Positions 9,309-17,265 of a stretch of DNA of 64,000 nucleotides are shown piece by piece. The first letter of the stretch is position 1, and the number at the start of each line of letters is the position of its first letter. The stretch spans positions 210,551-274,550 of the forward strand of contig NZ_BLID01000007.1 of NCBI RefSeq assembly GCF_009811315.1, in the 5' to 3' direction. This stretch comes from Vibrio atypicus. GTDB lineage: Bacteria; Pseudomonadota; Gammaproteobacteria; Enterobacterales; Vibrionaceae. Below the pieces are notes generated by a model that saw nothing but the letters and a program-made list of their open reading frames with translations, was not told where the DNA came from and made no database searches. The translations under genes and the position numbers were made by a program.

Positions 9309-10407
9309 ATGTTTGAAATCAATCCTATTAAAAACCGCCTTAAGGACGTGTCAGAGCGCACAAATGTCCTGAGGGGGTACCTTTGACTATGACGCTAAAC
9401 AAGAGCGTCTAGAAGAGGTTAACGCAGAATTAGAACAACCGGATGTATGGAACGAACCTGAACGTGCGCAAGCGCTAGGTAAAGAGCGTTCATCACTTGA
9501 AGCGGTTGTTGAAACTATTGATCAACTTGAGCAAGGTGTGGAAGACGTTGAAGGTCTACTCGAACTTGCCGTTGAAGAAGAAGATCAAGAAACGTTTGAC
9601 GAAATCGAGCCAGAACTTGCTGAGCTTGAAGCGAAACTTGAGAAACTAGAATTCCGTCGTATGTTCTCAGGCGACCACGATGCTTCTGATTGCTACATTG
9701 ATTTGCAGTCAGGCTCTGGTGGTACTGAAGCGCAAGACTGGACCTCTATGATGCTACGTATGTACCTACGTTGGGCAGAAGCGAAAGGCTTTAAGACCGA
9801 GGTTATCGAAGTATCTGAAGGTGATGTTGCTGGCCTTAAAGGCGCAACAGTGAGAATTTCTGGTGAGTACGCTTACGGTTGGTTACGCACAGAGACTGGT
9901 GTTCACCGTCTTGTTCGTAAGTCACCATTTGACTCTAGCGGTCGTCGTCATACGTCATTTGCTTCTGCGTTTATCTACCCAGAGATTGATGACAACATTC
10001 AGATCGACATTAACCCATCTGATCTGCGTATTGACGTTTACCGCGCATCGGGCGCTGGTGGTCAGCACGTAAACACCACGGAATCTGCGGTTCGTATTAC
10101 TCACGTTCCAACTAACACTGTGGTTCAATGTCAGAATGACCGTTCTCAGCATAAGAACAAAGACCAAGCGATGAAGCAGCTTCGTGCAAAACTGTTTGAA
10201 TTAGAGATTCAAAAGCAGAACGCAGAGAAGCAAGCGAACGAAGATGCAAAATCTGACATCGGTTGGGGTAGCCAAATCCGCTCTTACGTATTGGATGACT
10301 CGCGCATCAAAGACTTACGTACTAGCGTTGAAAACCGCAATACTCAAGCGGTTCTAGACGGCGACTTAGACAAATTTATCGAAGCTAGCCTGAAATCAGG
10401 TCTATAA
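9309..10407 (+). CDS. prfB: Peptide chain release factor 2, expressed through a programmed +1 frameshift
   Basis: RF2 reads the stop codons UGA and UAA and triggers peptide release. Frame one starts with ATG at 9309 and codes 25 residues ending Arg-Gly-Tyr-Leu before an in-frame TGA at 9384-9386. After a +1 slip on CTT-T, translation continues from 9385 (Asp-Tyr-Asp) for 340 residues, so the full protein is 365 residues, the E. coli length. The SPF stop-codon recognition tripeptide (KSPFDSS) and the GGQ catalytic motif (GAGGQHVNT) are both present. It lies 51 bases before lysS, as in E. coli, so the two are probably cotranscribed. An ORF caller would report only the downstream part starting near 9538. 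Confidence 0.97.
9372..9387 (+). promoter_or_regulatory. RF2 programmed +1 frameshift signal
   Basis: AGGGGG (9372-9377) acts as an internal Shine-Dalgarno-like stimulator. It is followed by TAC, the slippery CTT and the in-frame TGA, with C as the next base (TGAC is a weak stop context). Low RF2 slows termination at this UGA, favouring the slip and so more RF2, the known autoregulatory loop. The E. coli site reads AGG GGG TAT CTT TGA C; here only TAT is replaced, by TAC. Confidence 0.96.
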
Positions 10408-10458
10408 GCTTTTCACCGAAAAATACTCGTTAATAACGAAAAACAGGATACATCGAAA

Positions 10459-11976
10459 ATGACTGATGCTGTTCAAAACGAAAACGCACAAGAAGAGAAT
10501 AAACTGATTGCTGAGCGCCGTAGCAAGCTGGATCATATCCGCAAGAGCTGCAAAGCAAACGGTCACCCAAATGATTTCCGCCGTGAGCACCTAGCTGGCG
10601 ATCTTCAAGCGGAATTCGGTGAAAAGACTAAAGAAGAGCTAGAAGAGTTAAATCATGTTGTTGCAATCGCTGGTCGTGTGATGGCTAAGCGTGGTCCTTT
10701 CCTAGCAATTCAAGAAACATCTGGCCGCATCCAAGCATACGCTGCAAAAGATGTTCAAAAAGAGCTTAAAGAGAAGTACCAAGGCCTAGATATCGGTGAC
10801 ATCATCGGTGTTAAAGGTGCTCTACATAAGTCAGGTAAAGGCGATCTTTACGTGAACATGGAATCGTACGAGCTGCTAACTAAAGCGCTACGTCCACTTC
10901 CAGAGAAGTTCCATGGTCTAACTGACCAAGAGATGCGTTACCGTCAGCGTTACGTTGACCTAATCGTGAACCAAGATTCACGTGAAGCATTCATCATTCG
11001 TTCTAAGCTTGTATCGGCTATTCGTAACTTCATGAGCTCAAAAGGCTATCTAGAAGTTGAAACGCCAATGATGCACGTTATTCCTGGTGGTGCAACGGCT
11101 CGTCCATTCATCACACACCACAATGCGCTAGATATCGACATGTACCTACGTGTTGCACCTGAGCTTTACTTGAAGCGTCTAGTAGTGGGTGGCTTTGACC
11201 GTGTATTCGAGATCAACCGTAACTTCCGTAACGAAGGTCTTTCTCCACGTCACAACCCAGAATTCACAATGATGGAATTCTACCAAGCGTACTCTGATTA
11301 CAAAGATCTGATGGATCTAACTGAAGAGATGCTAAGCACAGTAGCGATGGACGTTCTAGGTTCAACGTCTATGCCTTACGGTGATGAGACTGTAGAGTTC
11401 GGTGGTACGTACGCTCGCATGAGCATGTTTGATGCTATCAAACACTACAACCCTGAGCATGCAGAAATTCAAGCGCTGACAGAAGCGGATCTGCAAGATC
11501 GTGAGAAGATGGTTGCTATCGCTAAATCTGTACACGTAGAAGTAGAAACATTCTGGACATGTGGTCAGCTTCTTGAAGAGATCTTTGGTGAGACAGCTGA
11601 ACCTCAGCTAATCCAACCAACGTTCATCACAGGCTACCCAGCGGATATCTCTCCTCTAGCACGTCGTAGCGATGACAACCCGTTCTTCACAGACCGTTTT
11701 GAGTTCTTCATCGGTGGCCGTGAAGTAGCAAATGGCTTCTCTGAGCTTAACGATGCACAAGACCAAGACGAGCGTTTTAAAGCGCAAGTTAATGCTAAAG
11801 ATGCAGGTGATGATGAAGCAATGTACTACGATGCAGACTACATTACTGCTCTAGAACACGGCCTACCGCCAACAGCGGGTCAAGGTATCGGTATTGACCG
11901 TCTAGCGATGCTATTTACTAACACGCACACGATCCGTGACGTGATTCTATTCCCAGCAATGCGCCCACAAGCGTAA
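10459..11976 (+). CDS. lysS: Lysine--tRNA ligase
   Basis: This 505-residue class II aminoacyl-tRNA synthetase charges tRNA-Lys. It has an N-terminal OB-fold anticodon-binding domain (about 60-150; VAIAGRVMAKRG) and a catalytic core with the class II motifs FEINRNFRNEGLSPRHNPEF (motif 2, about residues 254-273) and GQGIGIDRLAM (motif 3, near 473). The start is ATG at 10459. It follows prfB closely and is ended by a strong terminator. Confidence 0.97.
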   Translation: MTDAVQNENAQEENKLIAERRSKLDHIRKSCKANGHPNDFRREHLAGDLQAEFGEKTKEELEELNHVVAIAGRVMAKRGPFLAIQETSGRIQAYAAKDVQKELKEKYQGLDIGDIIGVKGALHKSGKGDLYVNMESYELLTKALRPLPEKFHGLTDQEMRYRQRYVDLIVNQDSREAFIIRSKLVSAIRNFMSSKGYLEVETPMMHVIPGGATARPFITHHNALDIDMYLRVAPELYLKRLVVGGFDRVFEINRNFRNEGLSPRHNPEFTMMEFYQAYSDYKDLMDLTEEMLSTVAMDVLGSTSMPYGDETVEFGGTYARMSMFDAIKHYNPEHAEIQALTEADLQDREKMVAIAKSVHVEVETFWTCGQLLEEIFGETAEPQLIQPTFITGYPADISPLARRSDDNPFFTDRFEFFIGGREVANGFSELNDAQDQDERFKAQVNAKDAGDDEAMYYDADYITALEHGLPPTAGQGIGIDRLAMLFTNTHTIRDVILFPAMRPQA

Positions 11977-11995
11977 TTTGTCAGGAATGTCTGAT

Positions 11996-12028
11996 TATAA
12001 AAGCCACCTTCGGGTGGCTTTTTTTTTA
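11996..12028 (+). terminator. Rho-independent terminator of prfB-lysS
   Basis: AAGCCACC, a TTCG tetraloop and GGTGGCTT form a perfect eight-pair stem, followed by a T run of about nine. Confidence 0.95.
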
Positions 12029-12351
12029 GGTTTGTTTTTTGATAGATTCAGATATTAGCTTACAGAGTTCAACTGTTGGCGTTTTGTTGATTCATTATCA
12101 GAATGCTGTTTTTAATACAAGCAGGCGCGGTGTTTACAGTCTTGAAGTCGATATAACAACCGGACAGAATGTCGCTTTTAGAGTAAACAATCTTTGAGAC
12201 TACTCCCAGTATGAGTGGAAAAAAGACGAACCAAGCTCTAGTCTTATATTTGAGACAGATTCTCTGCCAGAGTCTCTATAATGTAACCATTATTACTAAT
12301 GTGCCTTTAGTGGCACAGCATTTACGTTATCAATAATAAGGATTAAGCCGT
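12029..12351 (+). promoter_or_regulatory. vpsR upstream region with a candidate promoter (gap of about 320 bases)
   Basis: A clear -10 box, TATAAT, lies at 12277-12282, 69 bases before the vpsR start. The sequence just upstream holds two overlapping inverted repeats: GAGAC (12252-12256) with GTCTC (12272-12276), and CTCTG (12262-12266) with CAGAG (12268-12272). No good -35 box is found at 16-18 bases, so this promoter may depend on an activator or be weak. A short hairpin (TGTGCC with GGCACA, 12300-12317) sits in the leader. No gene is visible in the gap. Confidence 0.5.
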
Positions 12352-13686
12352 ATGGGTAGTCAGTTCCGGATGGATTCCGTTCCAGGGTCTCTTATTGTGG
12401 TTGGAGGCACCTACGAACCATGGCTTTCAGTATTAGAACAAGTTGGTTGGAGATGTACGCAGTGTGCCGATTTGCGCAAAGCAGATGCACTATTTGCTGA
12501 AACAGGTCCATGCATTGGTATTGTCGATTTGAGTCATGATGAGTTTAGTCTAAATGGTATTGCAAACTTAGTAAGTAACCATAAGCAAGTGCGTTGGTTA
12601 GCGTTTATTCGCGAGTCTCAGCTGAGTTCCGATACTATTTGCCAGTTCATTGTAAACTTTTGTATCGACTTTTTTACTGCGCCTATTCCGGATGCTCAGC
12701 TACTGGGTACGATTGGACACCAACTTGGCATGCTCAAACTTGAGAAAAAAGTTTGGCCTCATTACGGTAGTAACAGTGACATGGGGTTGATCGGTGACTC
12801 TATTCCCATGAAGCGCCTTCGTGATCAAATAAAACGTATTGGTCCAACGGACGTCAGTATTCTTATTTACGGTGAAAGTGGGACAGGTAAAGAGACTGTC
12901 GCACGTGCTGTTCATAAAACGTCGTCACGAGCTAACAAAGAGTTTATCTCTGTTAATTGTCGTGCGATGTCAGAGCGTCGCATTGAAAGCGATCTATTTG
13001 GTATTAATCGTGAAGATGCCGCTGAGCCTTCTATTTTAGAAAAGGCCAATGGTGGAACGATATTGCTCAACGATATCCTAACGTTGCCTAAATCTCAGCA
13101 GATCAATCTATTGAGGTTTTTACAAGAGGGAACTGTAGATACAGCGAATGGTCGTCATGAGGTGGACGTTCGTATCTTAGCTGCAAACTCCGCAGATATT
13201 GAGAAAGCTCTTATTGATGGTGATTTTAATGAAGAGCTTTACCACTACATCAATGTACTACGCATCAATGTACCTAGTTTGAAAGAGCGTGCTGGTGATA
13301 TCGCTATCCTGGCTCGTCACTTCTTGCAGGAATACTCTAAAGAGTACAATGCACAAGCGCGCAGTTTTACCGAAGAGGCTGCTAGAGACTTAACCCGTTA
13401 TCACTGGCCTGGAAATGTCCGTGAGTTGATGAACCAGATCAAGCGTATAGTGCTAATGTCTGATTCCGTCATGTTGGATGGTCAGCACCTTGATTTACCA
13501 AAACGTAGTGATGGCAAACGCAGCTTGAAGAGCATACGTGAACGTAGCGAGCGCGATGCATTGCTGTTAGTACTTGAATCGCACTCAGGTCAAGTTTCAA
13601 TGGCGGCAAAAGAGTTGGGCGTTTCTCGTGCAACTATGTATCGTTTGTTGAACAAACATAATTTGATCAGTGATGTTGCGGTATAA
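12352..13686 (+). CDS. vpsR: Biofilm and exopolysaccharide regulator VpsR (CpsR)
   Basis: The product is 444 residues, the length of V. cholerae VpsR as I recall it, and the two are very similar throughout. VpsR activates exopolysaccharide and biofilm matrix genes and binds cyclic-di-GMP. The receiver-like domain (about 10-125) has the conserved Asp59 (GIVDLSHDE). The AAA+ domain (about 145-375) has Walker A GESGTGKE (174-181). The Walker B region reads LLNDI (238-242) where true sigma-54 activators have FLDEI, and the sigma-54 contact motif GAFTGA is absent. A Fis-type helix-turn-helix lies at the C-terminus (about 405-440; VSMAAKELGVSRATMYRLL). The start is ATG at 12352 with an AAGGA upstream. 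It is monocistronic. Confidence 0.96.
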   Translation: MGSQFRMDSVPGSLIVVGGTYEPWLSVLEQVGWRCTQCADLRKADALFAETGPCIGIVDLSHDEFSLNGIANLVSNHKQVRWLAFIRESQLSSDTICQFIVNFCIDFFTAPIPDAQLLGTIGHQLGMLKLEKKVWPHYGSNSDMGLIGDSIPMKRLRDQIKRIGPTDVSILIYGESGTGKETVARAVHKTSSRANKEFISVNCRAMSERRIESDLFGINREDAAEPSILEKANGGTILLNDILTLPKSQQINLLRFLQEGTVDTANGRHEVDVRILAANSADIEKALIDGDFNEELYHYINVLRINVPSLKERAGDIAILARHFLQEYSKEYNAQARSFTEEAARDLTRYHWPGNVRELMNQIKRIVLMSDSVMLDGQHLDLPKRSDGKRSLKSIRERSERDALLLVLESHSGQVSMAAKELGVSRATMYRLLNKHNLISDVAV

Positions 13687-13703
13687 CTGATTGTTTTATT
13701 GTT

Positions 13704-13737
13704 AAAAAAGCCACACTGATTCAGTGTGGCTTTTTTG
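13704..13737 (+). terminator. Rho-independent terminator of vpsR
   Basis: AAAAAGCCACACTGA pairs with TCAGTGTGGCTTTTT in a long near-perfect stem, with A and T tracts giving a bidirectional form. Confidence 0.94.
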
Positions 13738-13858
13738 TTATTAGCAATATTATCTTCTGATTATTAAATATAACCACACTGAATATCTTATGTCATTTCA
13801 GTTGATAGGCGAATTTATAGTCAAATACGTTGTTTTTATTTTATTTGTTATAAATCGG

Positions 13859-13886
13859 TTGAATTTATAAATTACATGGTTAGAAT
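13859..13886 (+). promoter_or_regulatory. Candidate sigma-70 promoter of the small ORF and DUF1127 unit
   Basis: TTGAAT (13859-13864) and TAGAAT (13881-13886) are separated by 16 bases. Transcription would start near 13893, just before a small palindrome, GAGCT-AG-AGCTC (13895-13906), in the untranslated leader. Confidence 0.5.
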
Positions 13887-13954
13887 TTGACCATGAGCTA
13901 GAGCTCAACCCCCACACATATTTTTTGGATTAATACATAGCTAGGAGGCGCATC

Positions 13955-14074
13955 ATGAAACATATCAATGTAATTTCAATGAACTGTGCGTCTCGCGATC
14001 TTACCGCCTTTGAAAAGGCAGCTATTAGCGCCCAAATCGCTTTCAGTGATCGTACGTCAACACCAGCAATGTAA
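13955..14074 (+). CDS. Small ORF of 39 residues, unknown function
   Basis: ATG at 13955 follows a near-perfect ribosome-binding site (TAGGAGG at 13942-13948, six bases before the start) and opens a 39-residue frame closed by TAA. The peptide begins MKHINVISMNCASRDLTA and has a helical middle (FEKAAISAQIAF). It has no signal peptide, membrane segment or domain I recognise. It lies 116 bases upstream of the DUF1127 gene on the same strand, with a hairpin between them and no intervening promoter I can see. The strong initiation signal is the main reason to accept it. A leader-peptide role for the downstream gene is possible. Confidence 0.6.
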   Translation: MKHINVISMNCASRDLTAFEKAAISAQIAFSDRTSTPAM

Positions 14075-14093
14075 TTGATCCGTGTCCATTTAA

Positions 14094-14127
14094 TTTTAAT
14101 TGGCTGCGGAAAAGCAGCGAATTAAAA
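14094..14127 (+). other. Hairpin between the small ORF and the DUF1127 gene
   Basis: TTTTAATTGGCTGC (14094-14107) and GCAGCGAATTAAAA (14114-14127) pair at 13 of 14 positions around a six-base loop. No T tract follows on the plus strand, so it is not a typical terminator. It could protect or process the transcript, or control translation of the next gene. Confidence 0.7.
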
Positions 14128-14190
14128 CTTAATCCTCCTATATGGATTCGTTGATCTTTTCCCCAGCTTTCACTCAACTGGAGAAAACTA

Positions 14191-14442
14191 ATGAGTCATT
14201 CTGTTTATTTAAAACTTGCAACAGTACTAGTAAAAGCCGACCTTCGCCGCGAAGAGCGTGAATGGAAACGTCGAGTTAGACGCAGTGCATTTGATATTCC
14301 TTGGAACAATGCACACCTGCTAAGAGATATTGGTTTGGAACAAGATGGTCGATCTATTGCCCATAATGAACCAGATTCTGTCAAAGCAGAGCGCCGAGTT
14401 CGTCATCTTCGTCGTGTTTTAAGTGCGCGAATAATTACGTAA
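14191..14442 (+). CDS. DUF1127 family small basic protein
   Basis: The 83-residue product is rich in Arg, with the core DUF1127 motif LLRDIGLEQDG (about residues 44-54) preceded by an Arg-rich helix (RREEREWKRRVRR). DUF1127 proteins such as E. coli YjiS are small, mostly uncharacterised and often stress-responsive; in some bacteria they have been linked to RNA turnover or phosphate and C1 metabolism. The start is ATG at 14191 with GGAG upstream. At 83 residues it is longer than the roughly 50-residue minimal form. Confidence 0.85.
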   Translation: MSHSVYLKLATVLVKADLRREEREWKRRVRRSAFDIPWNNAHLLRDIGLEQDGRSIAHNEPDSVKAERRVRHLRRVLSARIIT

Positions 14443-14472
14443 TAAAAGGGCTGGTTTGCTTCGCCAGCCCTA
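14443..14472 (-). terminator. Terminator shared by tas and the DUF1127 gene
   Basis: AGGGCTGG and CCAGCCCT form an eight-pair stem around a nine-base loop. On the minus strand it is followed by TTTTATTA, so it best serves tas. It also lies immediately after the DUF1127 stop on the plus strand. Confidence 0.8.
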
Positions 14473-14503
14473 ATCATTGACAGCCGTTATTGCGATAGCG
14501 GCT

Positions 14504-15538
14504 TTATGGACAAGGATTGGAGTAAGTCGTCCCAATCTCTTGCAACCCTTGAAGCAATTCATCACCTAATACGACATCTAAACTATCGATATTCGATTTA
14601 AGCTGATCCATGTTTGTCGCACCAATAATATTGGCTGCGACAAACGGTCTTTGGTTAACAAAGGCCAATGCCATTTGAGCGGGATCTAAACCATGTTCAT
14701 GAGCTAGATTGACATACGCTTGTGTGGCCTGAACGCCTTGTGGAGTAAAGTAACGAACGAAACGTTCGAATAATGAACAGCGAGCTCCTTGGGGTCGAGC
14801 ACCATCAAGGTATTTGCCACTCAAACAACCAAATGCAAGTGGAGAGTAAGCGAGCAACTGCACGCCTTCATGGTGACTGATTTCTGATAAGCCAACTTCA
14901 AAGCTTCGGTTTAGCATGTTGTATGGGTTCTGTATGGAGACGATTCTTGGTAGCTCATGTTTTTCGGCTAACCGTAGTAGTGTCATTACTCCCCAAGGAG
15001 TTTCATTTGAGACACCAATATAGCGCACTTTCCCTGCTTTTATTAGTTCAGCTAAAGCTTCTAAAGTCTCTATTAAAGTCACTTCTTCCTGGGTATCTGG
15101 GTAAGGGTAATTGAGTTGTCCAAAGCTGTTATTTAGACGTTGAGGCCAGTGCAATTGATAGAGGTCGACATAATCTGTTTGTAAGCGTTTCAAGCTATCA
15201 TCAATTGCCAAATGTATATTGCGACGGTCTAAGCTCATATTATCTCTTATATGAGGCATGTTACGTGGACCTGCAACCTTAGTGGCTAAAACGACTTTTT
15301 CTCGCTTACCAGATTGTTTTAGCCAATTGCCAATGTATTGCTCTGTTAAGCCTTGTGTTTGCGGTTTAGGTGGAACAGGGTACATTTCTGCTGTATCAAT
15401 AAAATTCACACCGCGCTCTAACGCATAATCCAACTGATTGAAGGCTTCTTGTTCCGAATTTTGTTCGCCGAAGGTCATTGTACCTAGGCAGATTTTGCTT
15501 ACTTCTAAATTCGAGTGAGGTAACTTGTTGTATTGCAT
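14504..15538 (-). CDS. tas: Aldo/keto reductase Tas
   Basis: This 344-residue NADPH-dependent aldo/keto reductase aligns over its full length with E. coli Tas (start MQYNKLPHSNLEVSKICLG). The catalytic tetrad positions are visible: Asp and Tyr in FIDTAEMYP, Lys in LATKVAG, and His in LYQLHWPQ. Tas was found in E. coli as a multicopy suppressor of tyrosine auxotrophy, but its natural substrate is not known. The start is ATG at 15538. It lies close to mutH and rppH, an order also seen in E. coli. Confidence 0.92.
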   Translation of the reverse strand: MQYNKLPHSNLEVSKICLGTMTFGEQNSEQEAFNQLDYALERGVNFIDTAEMYPVPPKPQTQGLTEQYIGNWLKQSGKREKVVLATKVAGPRNMPHIRDNMSLDRRNIHLAIDDSLKRLQTDYVDLYQLHWPQRLNNSFGQLNYPYPDTQEEVTLIETLEALAELIKAGKVRYIGVSNETPWGVMTLLRLAEKHELPRIVSIQNPYNMLNRSFEVGLSEISHHEGVQLLAYSPLAFGCLSGKYLDGARPQGARCSLFERFVRYFTPQGVQATQAYVNLAHEHGLDPAQMALAFVNQRPFVAANIIGATNMDQLKSNIDSLDVVLGDELLQGLQEIGTTYSNPCP

Positions 15539-15667
15539 AGCCCTTCCTGTCTTTTCATTTTTTTTATGATCCCAATATAGGGGATCAGAGTAAGAGAGAA
15601 ATGGAGGTTGTTAACAATTTCGCAAAATTTGCAGGTTTGACTAATATTGAATGACGGAGGTGAAGTT

Positions 15668-15982
15668 ATGCAGAAATCACAATTAGATAAATGGATACAC
15701 GGTCATCATAAAGAGAGCTATCAGCCACCTAAGGTTTTTGTGATAGGTTGTTCAGATCTTTCTCAATATTTATTGGCGGTTGAGTATAAGCATAAACTAG
15801 AGCCAATCAAAATTGACGAAGAACCGGTTCACTTTGAGTCTTTAGATATGGTGAAAGAAGAACTTCATAGGCTCGGGGTAGAGCGAGCCTATTTACGTTT
15901 ACATAATGCGTATGACGAGTTTGGGCCTGATGATGGCACGCCTCTATATCAAGATGTTGAGCTCTCACTCACAACTCATTAG
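15668..15982 (+). CDS. Conserved small protein, DUF6482-like
   Basis: The 104-residue product has no signal peptide or membrane segment. It looks like a small alpha/beta protein with a central acidic part and a C-terminal LYQDVELSL strand. I associate this pattern with the uncharacterised DUF6482 family of Vibrio, but only from memory. The ATG at 15668 is chosen over the upstream TTG at 15647 because GGAGGTG lies directly before it. Its stop overlaps the convergent mutH stop by three bases (TTAG holds TAG on one strand and TAA on the other). Confidence 0.75.
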   Translation: MQKSQLDKWIHGHHKESYQPPKVFVIGCSDLSQYLLAVEYKHKLEPIKIDEEPVHFESLDMVKEELHRLGVERAYLRLHNAYDEFGPDDGTPLYQDVELSLTTH

Positions 15983-16644
15983 ATGAAATTGTTCTCGAGT
16001 ATTTTGGCGGTAAATTGAGTTCGAAGATAGAAACCTCTGGGTAATGTTTTGATCATTTTACCGCTCGCTCCATAAGCATCAGTCAATACCCTGCTATTTG
16101 CTGCTTTTGGGCGTAACTGAAGAACCTCTCCATGGCGTGCGGTAATCTGTTCTACCTTTCCAGTGACAATTAACTCCATCAACTCTTCCCAGTCGGTTTG
16201 AAGCTGTTGCTCTTCTTCTGTTGAAGGAGACCAAATCAAAGGTGATCCAACGCGACGCTCTTTGAGAGGGATCTCACGCTCGCCTTCAACAGGTACCCAA
16301 AGTACGCGAGAAAGCTTGTTTCTAACGTGACTGTTTTCCCATCTAAGGCCATGAATGCCCATTAAAGGTGCGACACAAACAAACGTGGTTTCAAGAGGTT
16401 TGCCTAAGTAACTGATAGGTATTGTTTTTAACTCGATGCCAAGCGATTCAAAATCTTGTTGAGGTTTACTTCCAGCAGTTGCACCTAGATGCCACTCCAG
16501 TAACTGACCTACCCACCCTTTGTCTCTTCGAAGGTCGGGAGGAACTTCTATATTTGCTTCATCAGCAAGCTCGGTCAGAGATAGGCCTGCAATATCGCGA
16601 GCGCGTTCAAGTAGTTCGGATTCTGACTTTGGTTCAGGTTTCAT
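15979..16644 (-). CDS. mutH: DNA mismatch repair endonuclease MutH
   Basis: MutH nicks the unmethylated strand at hemimethylated GATC sites when activated by MutS and MutL. From the ATG at 16644 the protein is 221 residues (E. coli 229). The catalytic Asp64, Glu71 and Lys73 in the DFESLGIELK pattern match E. coli Asp70, Glu77 and Lys79. The frame is open to 16758, but the extra 38 residues have no counterpart in the family and run over a DnaA box. Presence of MutH agrees with a Dam-methylating genus such as Vibrio. Confidence 0.95.
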   Translation of the reverse strand: MKPEPKSESELLERARDIAGLSLTELADEANIEVPPDLRRDKGWVGQLLEWHLGATAGSKPQQDFESLGIELKTIPISYLGKPLETTFVCVAPLMGIHGLRWENSHVRNKLSRVLWVPVEGEREIPLKERRVGSPLIWSPSTEEEQQLQTDWEELMELIVTGKVEQITARHGEVLQLRPKAANSRVLTDAYGASGKMIKTLPRGFYLRTQFTAKILENNFI

Positions 16645-16750
16645 AGATTTGAATCGTGGTTTTTGTGAATGGGTATTGTAACGGATTTCTGCGTTTTTTG
16701 TGATTGGTGTAAGTTTGATCATATTGAGTAAAAGATCGTCGCTAATAAGG

Positions 16751-17229
16751 TTATCCACAGCTTAATGATCACAATTGTAATAATTTACTGGGTATGTATG
16801 AATAAACAGTAGTGTTAGGTGCATGTTTTGCTTGCACTATCTATCATAAATTGCATTTGTAAACTTGAGTTGTGGATAAAAGCTAACTTGGTGGATCTTT
16901 GACCGATCTGTATTTTGCGTGAAATTGACATGGGTAGTTTAAAGTTAGAATCGACCATCTTTAATTAACTTGTTGTTTTGTATTGTTATTTTATGTGGGT
17001 GTTATTATCTAAGTGTGTAATTTGTCAGCATTTGATTGATAAATGATCACTTCAACTTTAATTCTTCACATAGTTATACACAGAAAAGGTGAATAAATGT
17101 GGTCTATGTCTCATACTGATGTGTATAACGGCGTTTTAGTTTAAAACTTATCCATAGAGACCGGCTTACTCGATATTTTCTGCCTTAGTCACACTAGTAA
17201 GTTTGCTCCTGTTGGGGATATGTGGAAAA
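16751..17229. promoter_or_regulatory. Cluster of DnaA boxes in the mutH-rppH intergenic region
   Basis: Four sites match the strict DnaA box TTATNCACA: TTATCCACA at 16751-16759 (+) and 16871-16879 (-), and TTATACACA at 17074-17082 (+) and 17120-17128 (-). Two more have one mismatch: TTATCCATA at 17148-17156 (+) and TTTTCCACA at 17221-17229 (-). Four GATC sites lie in the same stretch. The gap (16645-17265, about 620 bases) is AT-rich and holds no visible gene, although it must contain the mutH and rppH promoters. About 0.015 strict matches would be expected by chance in 500 bases. Confidence 0.8.
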
Positions 17230-17265
17230 ATCACTGTAATTAAAGATTTTATTTGAGGTTGGCCA

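Noticed and set aside
9538..10407. RF2 reading frame beginning inside the gene, suggesting a truncated or broken prfB
   Set aside because: The missing N-terminal part is present in another frame and joined by the classical frameshift signal, so the gene is intact.
12312..12326. TGGCAC followed by TTAC upstream of vpsR, resembling a sigma-54 promoter
   Set aside because: The essential GC of the -12 element is missing, and TGGCAC is one arm of a small hairpin.
16645..16758. N-terminal extension of MutH by 38 residues
   Set aside because: No family counterpart exists, and the extension overlaps a perfect DnaA box in the intergenic region.
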